From: a bacterium
GTDB lineage: Bacteria > CBDUZB01 > JAGLHV01
Reading direction: 5' to 3'
DNA: 9,645 nucleotides
Assembly: GCA_023143305.1 (NCBI GenBank)
Contig: JAGLHV010000032.1
Coordinates: forward strand, 1 to 9,645
How positions within the stretch are numbered: position 1 is the first letter of the stretch; each line of letters opens with the position of its first letter. This document shows positions 1-6,619 of this stretch, in pieces. A program made the translations under genes and the position numbers. The notes under the pieces were generated by a model. The model did not search any database. It was not told where the DNA came from and was given only the letters and a program-made list of their open reading frames with translations.

Positions 1-867
1 GATTTATCCAGTATTCCGAAAAAAATGTTAATTGTTGGGGGGGGGGTAATTGGTTGTGAGTTTGCCGGTATATTCAGCCAGTTAGGCAGCCAGGTAACAA
101 TAGTAGAAATGATGTCCCAGATTTTACCCGGAAAGGATGAAGAAGTAGCCCGTTGTCTGGTTAATATTTTGTCACGTAAAGGAATAGATGTTTATACTAA
201 TGCCAGGGTCGAAAGCATAAAAAATGCTTCCTCTTCTTTAATTTGTAAACTTGACAATGGCCGGGAATTTCAGGTGGATAAAGTTGTTGTGGCTGTTGGC
301 CGGCATTTAAATACGGATAATATTGGTCTGCAGAAAGCAGGAATTTTAACTCAGGAAGGAAAAATTTTAGTAAATGAAAGAATGCAGACAAATATTCCTA
401 ATTTTTATGCAGCAGGAGATATTACCGGGGGGCCTTATTTAGCTCATTTAGCTTCTTTAAAAGGATTGATTGCCGCAGAAAATGCTTGTGGGAAAGAAAA
501 AGTTTTTAATTATCGTGCAATTCCTGAATGCATATATACTTATCCTGAAGTAGCCAGTATCGGTTTAACTTGTAACCAGGCTAAAAACAGGAATAGGCCG
601 GTAAAAGTAGGTAAAGCAATGTTTATGGCTAATGGAAGAGCATTGACTCTGGACCAAAGAGAAGGTTTTATAAAGGTAATTTCCGATGTAGATAACGGGG
701 AAATTTTAGGCGTTCATATTGTTGGTGCTCAGGCAAGCGAATTGATTAATCTAATTTCTTTGGCTATGAATAGAGGATTAAAAGTGGTGGATTTGATTGA
801 GAGTGTTTATGCTCATCCTACTTTGGCGGAATGTATTAAGGAAGCAGCAGAAAAAGTTTTAAATTAG
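1..867 (+). CDS. lpdA: Dihydrolipoyl dehydrogenase (E3), 5'-truncated by the window edge
   Basis: This flavoenzyme reoxidises protein-bound dihydrolipoamide with NAD+, as the E3 subunit of 2-oxoacid dehydrogenase complexes or the L-protein of glycine cleavage. The reading frame is open from base 1 (DLSSIPKK precedes the first ATG at 25), so that ATG is internal. About 288 residues are visible of a usual 450-470. The missing part is the N-terminal FAD domain with the redox-active CxxxxC. Visible in order are the NAD-binding GGGVIG (residues 13-18), the ribose-binding acidic end of VTIVE (36), AVGR (98-101), the second FAD motif YAAGDITGG (136-144), the dimerisation domain starting near AIPECIYTYPEVASIGLT, and the C-terminal AHPTLAE with catalytic His272 and Glu277. 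HPTxxE supports lipoamide dehydrogenase over related disulfide reductases, but the unseen N-terminus would settle it. Ten consecutive G (37-46) encode most of GGGVIG. The next gene is 91 bases downstream. No complex partner is visible, so the complex cannot be named. Confidence 0.92.
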   Translation, partial: DLSSIPKKMLIVGGGVIGCEFAGIFSQLGSQVTIVEMMSQILPGKDEEVARCLVNILSRKGIDVYTNARVESIKNASSSLICKLDNGREFQVDKVVVAVGRHLNTDNIGLQKAGILTQEGKILVNERMQTNIPNFYAAGDITGGPYLAHLASLKGLIAAENACGKEKVFNYRAIPECIYTYPEVASIGLTCNQAKNRNRPVKVGKAMFMANGRALTLDQREGFIKVISDVDNGEILGVHIVGAQASELINLISLAMNRGLKVVDLIESVYAHPTLAECIKEAAEKVLN

Positions 868-892
868 AACTTCAAGTAAAAAAAGCAAGTTA

Positions 893-933
893 AATTCGGA
901 TTTTGTTTGTTTGGGATAAACAGAATTTGAATT
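893..933 (+). terminator. Stem-loop 25 bases after the lpdA stop, possible terminator or mRNA end
   Basis: Bases 893-908 pair with 918-933 in a 16-bp stem without mismatches if three G:U pairs are allowed (898-928, 899-927, 903-923). A further G:U and a U-A pair (909-917, 910-916) leave a five-base loop. On the minus strand the wobbles become A-C mismatches, so the fold belongs to + strand RNA, which fits the lpdA transcript. The 3' side is followed by AAAATTG and not by a run of T, so it is not a classic Rho-independent terminator. It could instead protect the mRNA 3' end or be a processing site. Confidence 0.35.
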
Positions 934-958
934 AAAATTGATGGAATATAAAAAATAA

Positions 959-1243
959 ATGGACAAGGAAAGCAAAAAAAGGAAAATAGAGAAAATAAAA
1001 ATACGAGGGTTGGTTCGTCAGTCCGGGTGGATTTTTTTAATTTGGGGAATAGTAGTAGCAATAAAGGGGTTGTTAGATGCCTTTCTTTTGAATCCTCCGT
1101 CAGAGTTTATTTCTCTGGATGAATGGTTAAGATATGCCGGATTTGAAATTATTTATGGGATTGCTTGCCTGGGGGTGGGAATACTTTTATTTAAATTTTC
1201 TAGAAGAGTGAAAGAATATGTTGTCAGGGATAAAGAAGAATAA
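959..1243 (+). CDS. Small membrane protein with two predicted helices, function unknown
   Basis: I do not recognise this 94-residue protein. It begins with a very basic stretch (MDKESKKRKIEKIKIR). Two hydrophobic segments follow, at about residues 23-44 (starting GWIFLIWGIVV) and 61-80 (GFEIIYGIACLGVGILLFKF). A polar loop around NPPSEFISLDEW lies between them, and the tail is charged (RRVKEYVVRDKEE). The positive-inside rule suggests that both ends are cytoplasmic and the loop faces outward. There is no cleavable signal peptide or catalytic motif. The ATG at 959 is the only methionine in the frame; the nearest purine-rich site (GGA at 943-945) is 13 bases away, so initiation may be weak. The codon just before the ATG is the stop of a five-codon mini-ORF (941-958). 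Codon use and composition look like the neighbours. The gene lies between lpdA and the amino-acid block, with no functional link to either visible. Confidence 0.6.
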   Translation: MDKESKKRKIEKIKIRGLVRQSGWIFLIWGIVVAIKGLLDAFLLNPPSEFISLDEWLRYAGFEIIYGIACLGVGILLFKFSRRVKEYVVRDKEE

Positions 1244-1332
1244 AAAAAATTTGAAAATAAATAGCTAAAGGCTGATGATAAAGGACAGTGTTTAGGTGTC
1301 AGGATTTAGAACAAGGAAAATAAAGGCAAAAT

Positions 1333-1386
1333 ATGTTTTTCTCCGGGTGCGTAATTTTACCTTATGGGCATGCAAAAACAAGCTAA
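1333..1386 (+). promoter_or_regulatory. Possible 17-codon leader ORF upstream of the aminotransferase operon
   Basis: The 278-base gap before the aminotransferase gene contains an ATG at 1333 preceded by AAAGG (1322-1326) at a 6-base spacing. It opens a 17-codon frame, MFFSGCVILPYGHAKTS, ending with TAA at 1384-1386. The bases GTTTTT (1335-1340) and AAAAAC (1374-1379) are complementary and could close a hairpin around most of it. The peptide contains Val, Ile, Leu and Thr once each, without a run of regulatory codons, so classical attenuation is not obvious. I recognise no known riboswitch. It may be a leader peptide or simply chance. Confidence 0.2.
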
Positions 1387-1430
1387 AATTCGATATATCG
1401 TTCAAAACACATTTTATCTTTATTTTTAGA

Positions 1431-1439
1431 TGATATAAA
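1431..1439 (+). promoter_or_regulatory. Possible extended -10 promoter element for the aminotransferase-hom-thrC genes
   Basis: TGATATAAA fits an extended -10 pattern (TGn followed by TATAAA). It lies about 80 bases before the aminotransferase start. No good -35 hexamer sits 16-18 bases upstream, although extended -10 promoters may not need one. The surroundings are AT-rich, so chance matches are likely. The longest gene-free stretch around the block makes this a reasonable place for a promoter. Confidence 0.25.
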
Positions 1440-1521
1440 AAGTGTCAACTATTTTAGGACAGGATAGTTAATCGATAAAGTGTTAGAGGATGTAAGGTTT
1501 AAAGGGAGGATAAAAATTTAA

Positions 1522-2721
1522 ATGAGTAATGATAAAAAATTTTCAATAAATTATAGTGAAAAGTTAAAAACGCTTCCTCCTTATTTATTTGGAGCAATTG
1601 ATATTTTGAAAAAAGCAGCTTATGAGAAAAAATTAGATGTAATTGATTTAGGGATGGGTAATCCTGATTTACCTACACCGGAACATATTATTGAACGACT
1701 ATGCGATACAGTAAAAAATCATTCACGGTCGCATCGTTATCCGCAAGCCAAGGGAATGCCCAAATTTAGAAAAACAGTAGCTCAATGGTGCAAAAGCAGA
1801 TTTGATTTTGAATTAGATCCTCAATCGGAAGTTTTAGCTTTAATTGGTTCAAAAGAGGGAATTGCTCATTTATGTATGGCTTATTTGGATCCGGGGGATA
1901 TAGCTCTGGTTCCTAATCCTGCTTATCCGGTTCATTTTAACGGGGTACTTTTAGCCGGTGGAACTGTTTATGATTTACCTCTCTTGCCGGAAAATAATTA
2001 CTTGCCGGATTTAAAAAAGATTCCGGAAGAGATTGCCTTAAAAGCGAAAATTATGTTTTTAAATTATCCCAATAATCCAACTACTGCTGTCGTTGATAAT
2101 TTAGATTTTTTTAAGGAAGTGGTTTCGTTTGCCAGACAATATAATATTATTGTCTGTCACGATAATGCTTATTCGGAATTATGTTTTGATGGTTATAAAG
2201 CTCCTTCTTTTTTGCAGACACCGGGAGCGAAAGAAATAGGAATCGAATTTTTTTCTTTTAGTAAGACCTATAATATGGCCGGTTGGAGGCTGGGGTTTGT
2301 AGTAGGGAATGCGGATATTTTAAGACCGTTGGAAAAATTAAAAAGTTACCTTGATTATGGTGTGTTTACCGCTATCCAATTAGCCGGGGTATGTGCTCTT
2401 AAAGATTCTCAGGAATGTGTAGAAAAAACAGTTCAGGTTTATCAAAAAAGAAGAGATATAATGGTAAAAGGATTGAATAAGCTGGGGTGGCCGGTAGAAA
2501 TGCCCAAAGCAACTATGTATTTATGGACAGCTTTACCTGATAAATATAAACATTTAAGTTCTTTGCAATTTGCTGAGTTACTTATTGAAAAAACGGGAAT
2601 TGCTGTTGCTCCGGGAGCAGGATTTGGAACATATGGTGATGCTTATGTAAGAATGGCTTTAATTACCCACAATAATCGTTTTCATGATGCTTTGTTAAGG
2701 TTAAAAAAATTTCTTAAGTAA
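1522..2721 (+). CDS. alaC: Class I/II PLP aminotransferase, AlaC-like (glutamate-pyruvate transaminase)
   Basis: This soluble PLP enzyme probably interconverts pyruvate/glutamate and alanine/2-oxoglutarate. Its 399 residues span the whole fold-type I aminotransferase. LPPYLF (18-23) and DLGMGNPDLPTP (42-53) lie at the N-terminus, with GSKEGIAHL (109-117) after them. Next come NYPNNPT (181-187) with the cofactor Asn185, Asp214 and Tyr217 in CHDNAYSEL, and the PLP-binding Lys248 in SFSKTYNMAGWR. Arg256 is the phosphate contact and Arg377 (YVRMAL) the substrate carboxylate contact. From memory, the wording, including KSYLDYGVFTAIQ, is close to E. coli AlaC. LL-diaminopimelate aminotransferase (DapL) of the same superfamily is the main alternative, and the hom-thrC-lysC neighbourhood makes it worth keeping. 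The ATG has a clear GGGAGGA site (1504-1510). hom follows after 44 bases, so the two are probably co-transcribed. Confidence 0.85.
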   Translation: MSNDKKFSINYSEKLKTLPPYLFGAIDILKKAAYEKKLDVIDLGMGNPDLPTPEHIIERLCDTVKNHSRSHRYPQAKGMPKFRKTVAQWCKSRFDFELDPQSEVLALIGSKEGIAHLCMAYLDPGDIALVPNPAYPVHFNGVLLAGGTVYDLPLLPENNYLPDLKKIPEEIALKAKIMFLNYPNNPTTAVVDNLDFFKEVVSFARQYNIIVCHDNAYSELCFDGYKAPSFLQTPGAKEIGIEFFSFSKTYNMAGWRLGFVVGNADILRPLEKLKSYLDYGVFTAIQLAGVCALKDSQECVEKTVQVYQKRRDIMVKGLNKLGWPVEMPKATMYLWTALPDKYKHLSSLQFAELLIEKTGIAVAPGAGFGTYGDAYVRMALITHNNRFHDALLRLKKFLK

Positions 2722-2765
2722 TCGTTTTTGTTCATATAATATAGAAAGGAAAAGATGTTTTTCTT

Positions 2766-4067
2766 ATGAAAAAGATAATAAATCTTGGTTTAATCGGTTT
2801 GGGTACAGTTGGGACAGGTGTGGTAAAAATCTTAAGAGATAATCTCTCTTTAATTGAGAAAAAAGCAGGAACGAAGGTAAGGATAAAGAAAATTTGTGAT
2901 AAAGATTTTAAATCTTCCCGAAAGATAAAAGTAGATAAAAAACTTTTAACCGGAGATATTGCTGAAATTTTAAATGATCCGGAAATTGATATAGTGATTG
3001 AATTAATTGGAGGAGAAGAACCGGCGAGAAGGATTATATTGGAGGCGATGAAAAGGGGGAAACATATTGTTACTGCTAATAAATCGCTTTTATCTAAACA
3101 CTGGGATGATATTTTTAGTTCTGCTAAACAAAATAAGGTTGCTGTTTATTTTGAAGCCAGTGTTGCCGGAGGAGTTCCTGTAATCCAATCTTTAAATGAG
3201 GGATTAGCTGCTAACAGAATTAAGTCGATTTTAGGAATTTTAAACGGAACCACTAATTATATTCTCACTAAAATGACTAAAGAGGGAATAAATTTTAAAG
3301 ATGCTTTAAAAGAAGCTCAAAAAAAAGGTTTTGCCGAAGCTAATCCCGAATTAGATATAGAAGGTATAGATGCTGCACAGAAAATAGCTATTCTTTCTTC
3401 AATTGCTTTTGGGGCATGGATAAATCCCGGGGAAATTTTTTGTGAAGGCATTACTGCTATTACAAAGGAAGACATTAAGTATGCACGAGAAGAATTTGGA
3501 TATATTTTAAAACTCCTGGCTACGGTTAAAAATACTGACAGGGAAATAGAAGTAAGGGTTCATCCTACACTGGTTCCGGTTGAACACTTGTTAGCATCGG
3601 TAGAGGATGAGTTTAATGCTATTTATATTAGCGGTGATGCTGTGGGAGAAACGATGTTTTATGGTAAAGGAGCAGGCCAGATGACTGCGGCCAGTGCTGT
3701 AGTCAGTGACATTATTTATCTTTCGCGAAATGTTTATAATGGTATTGCCGGTAAAGTCCCTTATGTAACTTATCAACGGGATAAAAAAGTACGAATAAAA
3801 CAAATAGATAAAATAGAAACAAAATACTACATAAGATTTTCTACTATTGACCGTCCGGGTGTTCTGTCCAAGATTTCCGGTATTTTAGGGGAAAATAATG
3901 TAAGTATTGCTTCTTGTTATCAAAAGGAAAGGGCTGTATCTCGAGAAGTACCTATAATTATGATTACCCATAAAGCAAAAGAGGGGGATTTACAGAAAGC
4001 ATTACGGCAGATAAATCAATTATCCGTAGTAAGAGCAAAAAGTAAGTTTATTAGAATTTTAGATTAA
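2766..4067 (+). CDS. hom: Homoserine dehydrogenase with C-terminal ACT domain
   Basis: This enzyme reduces L-aspartate semialdehyde to L-homoserine with NAD(P)H, the branch to threonine and methionine. The 433-residue length is normal for the monofunctional ACT-bearing form. The Rossmann motif GLGTVG covers residues 11-16, and TANK with Lys106 covers 103-106. NGTTNYIL (160-167) and ELDIEG (195-200) lead to the catalytic Asp202 and Lys206 in IDAAQKIAIL. YGKGAG (299-304) closes the catalytic part. An ACT domain occupies about 354-430, starting around RFSTIDRPGVLSKISGILG; in relatives it mediates threonine feedback inhibition, which is inferred here and not visible. The ATG at 2766 gives a typical N-terminus (MKKIINLGLIGLG), but its ribosome binding site AAAGGA (2745-2750) is 15 bases away. 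A four-codon mini-ORF (2755-2769) overlaps the start as ATGA, so coupled initiation is possible. thrC follows after 29 bases. Confidence 0.96.
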   Translation: MKKIINLGLIGLGTVGTGVVKILRDNLSLIEKKAGTKVRIKKICDKDFKSSRKIKVDKKLLTGDIAEILNDPEIDIVIELIGGEEPARRIILEAMKRGKHIVTANKSLLSKHWDDIFSSAKQNKVAVYFEASVAGGVPVIQSLNEGLAANRIKSILGILNGTTNYILTKMTKEGINFKDALKEAQKKGFAEANPELDIEGIDAAQKIAILSSIAFGAWINPGEIFCEGITAITKEDIKYAREEFGYILKLLATVKNTDREIEVRVHPTLVPVEHLLASVEDEFNAIYISGDAVGETMFYGKGAGQMTAASAVVSDIIYLSRNVYNGIAGKVPYVTYQRDKKVRIKQIDKIETKYYIRFSTIDRPGVLSKISGILGENNVSIASCYQKERAVSREVPIIMITHKAKEGDLQKALRQINQLSVVRAKSKFIRILD

Positions 4068-4096
4068 AATTAAAAAGAGATTTAAGGAGAAAACTA

Positions 4097-5173
4097 ATGT
4101 CTTACCAGGGTATAATAAGGAAATATAAAGATTTTTTGCCGATTACAGAAAAAACACCTGTTGTTACTCTTTTGGAAGGGGATACTCCTTTAATTCCTGC
4201 TAATAATTTAAGTAAGTTTATGGGAAATAATCTGGAGATTTATTTAAAATATGAGGGATTAAATCCTACCGGGTCTTTTAAGGATAGAGGGATGACTTTA
4301 GCTATTTCTAAAGCGTTGGAAGAAGGATCAAAGGCGGTAATGTGTGCTTCAACCGGGAATACTTCTGCTTCTGCAGCGGCTTATTCCGCGCGTTCGAAAA
4401 TGAAATGTATTGTTTTAATTCCCCAGGGAGCAATTGCTCTGGGAAAACTTTCACAAGCTTTAATTCATGGTGCTCAGGTAATTGCCGTTGAAGGAAATTT
4501 TGATGACGCTTTATGTCTGGTTAAAGAAATAACTGATAAACACCCTATTACTTTAGTTAATTCCCTTAATCCCTATCGTATAGAAGGGCAAAAAACCGCT
4601 TCTTTTGAAATAGTTGAGGTATTAGGTACTGTCCCTGATTATCAGTTTATGCCGGTTGGTAATGCCGGAAATATTACTGCTTATTGGAAAGGGTATAAAG
4701 AATATAAGTCAAAAGGTAAAGTAGCTAATCTACCTAAAATGATGGGATTTCAAGCGGCAGGTTCTGCCCCTATTGTAAAAGGTTATCCCATAAAATCTCC
4801 GGAAACGATCGCTACTGCTATTCGTATAGGGAATCCTGCTTCCTGGAAGAAAGCAGAAGAGGCACGAGATGAGTCAGGAGGAGTAATTGATTTGGTTTCT
4901 GATGAAAAAATAGTAGAAGCTTATAAAATGTTAGCTAATTTAGAAGGTGTTTTTGTTGAGCCTGCTTCAGCGGCAAGTGTTGCCGGGTTAAAGAAATATG
5001 TGGAAAAAGGTTTTTTTAAGACACAGAGTGCTGATACTAATACTCCAACAAAAATTGTTTGTGTATTGACCGGACACGGACTTAAGGATCCGGATAGGGC
5101 AATAAAGGTTGCCGCTAATCCACCGGTGATAGAAGCGTCAATGTCTGCGGTAATGAAAGAACTGGAATTGTAA
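4097..5173 (+). CDS. thrC: Threonine synthase
   Basis: This PLP enzyme converts O-phospho-L-homoserine to L-threonine and phosphate. Its 358 residues match the short bacterial/archaeal class of threonine synthase rather than the longer E. coli/yeast class. The PLP lysine is Lys62 in NPTGSFKDRGM (57-67). The cofactor-ring Asn88 lies in ASTGNTSAS. The phosphate-binding loop is GNAGN (188-192), and TGHGLKDP (325-332) is a typical C-terminal family motif. The start is secure: AAGGAG (4084-4089) lies 7 bases before the ATG, and the gene begins 29 bases after hom, which supports one transcript. Its substrate requires a homoserine kinase; none of the usual GHMK family is present in the window, which bears on the role of the next gene. 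The 185 bases that follow contain short direct repeats but no convincing terminator. Confidence 0.96.
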   Translation: MSYQGIIRKYKDFLPITEKTPVVTLLEGDTPLIPANNLSKFMGNNLEIYLKYEGLNPTGSFKDRGMTLAISKALEEGSKAVMCASTGNTSASAAAYSARSKMKCIVLIPQGAIALGKLSQALIHGAQVIAVEGNFDDALCLVKEITDKHPITLVNSLNPYRIEGQKTASFEIVEVLGTVPDYQFMPVGNAGNITAYWKGYKEYKSKGKVANLPKMMGFQAAGSAPIVKGYPIKSPETIATAIRIGNPASWKKAEEARDESGGVIDLVSDEKIVEAYKMLANLEGVFVEPASAASVAGLKKYVEKGFFKTQSADTNTPTKIVCVLTGHGLKDPDRAIKVAANPPVIEASMSAVMKELEL

Positions 5174-5344
5174 AAAAGATAAAGACGGTTAAAGAACAGT
5201 TGAATTGGTTATATTTGTTTAGATTGGTTAAAAAATAAAAGATAAAGACAACAGACATATGAATTAGTAGTTGAAAAATTTGGGAGTTTGAAAGAATAGT
5301 CAAACATAGTTTATTGCAATGTATGACGCGAATGAAGTGTTTTT

Positions 5345-5350
5345 TGGAGA
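5345..5350 (+). promoter_or_regulatory. Ribosome binding site deciding the apgM start
   Basis: TGGAGA lies 8 bases upstream of the ATG at 5359. A longer frame could open at a TTG (5314) or at ATGs (5323, 5332). Those have no comparable site and would add residues ahead of the conserved MKYVVIVGDGMAD that normally begins this family. Confidence 0.7.
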
Positions 5351-5358
5351 CGAAAATA

Positions 5359-6564
5359 ATGAAATATGTAGTTATTGTTGGTGATGGTATGGCTGATTAT
5401 CCGGTAGCGGAGTTGGGAGGAAAGACGCCGCTTCAGGCGGCGAAAACCCCTGCTATGGATTTTATTGCCAATAAAGGGATGATTGGTTTGGTAAAAAACA
5501 CACCGGATGATCTTGCTCCGGCCAGTGATGTAGCTAATCTTTCTTTGTTAGGATATGATCCTCATCAATATTATACGGGAAGAGGTCCCTTGGAAGCAGC
5601 AAATATGGGTGTTACTCTGGGAGAAAAAGATGTGGCTTTTCGCTGTAATTTAATTACAGCTCAGGGGGATGTCCTGGTAGATTATAGTGCCGGACATGTT
5701 ACTACCGAAGAAGCCAAAGTTTTAATAAAAATGATTGATAAAAAATTAGGGAGTAAGGACTTTAATTTTTATCCGGGAGTAAGTTATCGTCATCTGATGG
5801 TGTGGAGAAAAGGTAAAGATAAGTTAAAATGTATTCCTCCGCATAATATAACCGGAGGATCGATTAAGAAAAATCTTCCTGCCGGTGAAGGCAGAAAAAT
5901 ATTAAAAGAAATGATGGAGGATTCATATCTTTTGTTGGACGGACATCCGGTAAATATGCAAAGAAGGGCGCAGGGTAAGCAGGCAGCAAATATGATCTGG
6001 TTGTGGGGACAGGGGAAGAAGCCCTGTATGCCTACTTTTAAAGATAAATTCAATCTTACCGGTTCTGTTATTTCAGCGGTTAATTTAATCAAAGGTTTAG
6101 GGAAATATATTGGTTTAAAACCCCTGGATGTTCCCGGTATTACCGGTTTTATTGATACCAATTATCAGGGTAAAACCGATTATGCTTTGCAGTCTTTAAA
6201 AAAGAAAGATTTTGTCTTTATTCATGTGGAAGCACCTGATGAAGCAGGGCATATGGGTGATGTAGAAATGAAAATTAAGGCTATAGAAGATTTGGATGCA
6301 TTAATAGTGGGAAAAATTTTAGAGGGGTTAAAGAATTTTAAGGAATATAAAATATTAATTTTACCCGACCATTTTACTCCGGTTTCTTTAAAAACACATT
6401 CTTCCGAGCCGGTACCTTTTGCTATTTATGATTCGCGTAAAGAAAGCAAAGGGGTAGCTGAAAATAGTAAGGGATTTCAAGAAGAAGTTACAGGGGAAGA
6501 GAAGGTTTATTTTGAAGAGGGATGGAGATTGATGGAGTTTTTTATTAAAGGTAATAATGTATAA
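5359..6564 (+). CDS. apgM: Cofactor-independent phosphoglycerate mutase, archaeal ApgM type; candidate alternative homoserine kinase
   Basis: Members of this alkaline-phosphatase superfamily family (COG3635) interconvert 2- and 3-phosphoglycerate through a metal-bound phosphoserine. The 401 residues are full length. Visible motifs are the N-terminal metal-binding GDGMAD (8-13), SDVANLSLLGYDP (56-68) with Ser56 as the probable nucleophile, YTGRGPLEAA (72-81), VEAPDEAGHMGD (290-301) with Asp294 and His298, DHFTPVSLKTH (337-347) with three metal or phosphate ligands, and a C-terminal EEGWRLMEF. No key residue appears to be missing. The gene sits between thrC and lysC in a threonine-synthesis block lacking thrB. 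Family members in this setting have been proposed from comparative genomics, and I recall from mutant fitness data, to act as non-orthologous homoserine kinases. That role is inferred here from neighbours; sequence alone does not separate it from mutase activity. The gap before lysC is 117 bases and contains a good promoter match. Confidence 0.9.
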   Translation: MKYVVIVGDGMADYPVAELGGKTPLQAAKTPAMDFIANKGMIGLVKNTPDDLAPASDVANLSLLGYDPHQYYTGRGPLEAANMGVTLGEKDVAFRCNLITAQGDVLVDYSAGHVTTEEAKVLIKMIDKKLGSKDFNFYPGVSYRHLMVWRKGKDKLKCIPPHNITGGSIKKNLPAGEGRKILKEMMEDSYLLLDGHPVNMQRRAQGKQAANMIWLWGQGKKPCMPTFKDKFNLTGSVISAVNLIKGLGKYIGLKPLDVPGITGFIDTNYQGKTDYALQSLKKKDFVFIHVEAPDEAGHMGDVEMKIKAIEDLDALIVGKILEGLKNFKEYKILILPDHFTPVSLKTHSSEPVPFAIYDSRKESKGVAENSKGFQEEVTGEEKVYFEEGWRLMEFFIKGNNV

Positions 6565-6619
6565 GGTATAAGTTACGGGTGATAAGTTTTAAAAGGGGAA
6601 GTTAGAATTTATTTTAAAT

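Noticed and set aside
25..27. ATG at 25 as the start of the lpdA product
   Set aside because: The frame is open to base 1 and DLSSIPKK joins directly to the NAD-binding motif, which lies mid-protein in this family. The gene begins before the window.
864..1061. 65-codon minus-strand frame spanning the gap after lpdA
   Set aside because: It is rich in Phe, Leu and Pro, as expected from the complement of AAA/GAA-rich DNA. It overlaps the + strand membrane protein and the hairpin.
1244..1521. Known riboswitch or T-box in the leader of the aminotransferase operon
   Set aside because: I found no recognisable conserved core (T-box AGGGUGG-type element, SAM, lysine or glycine aptamer motifs) and no antiterminator/terminator pair.
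5286..5305. GTTTGA/TCAAAC 6-bp inverted repeat before apgM
   Set aside because: It is short and AT-rich, with an 8-base loop and no T-run, which is within chance for this composition.
5314..5358. Upstream TTG/ATG starts adding up to 15 residues to apgM
   Set aside because: They have no ribosome binding site, and the added residues (MQCMTRMKCFLETKI) do not resemble the family N-terminus. TGGAGA supports the ATG at 5359.
5790..6161. 123-codon open frame on the minus strand inside apgM
   Set aside because: It lies wholly within a well-supported gene on the other strand and has no recognisable domain. It is a shadow of apgM codon use.
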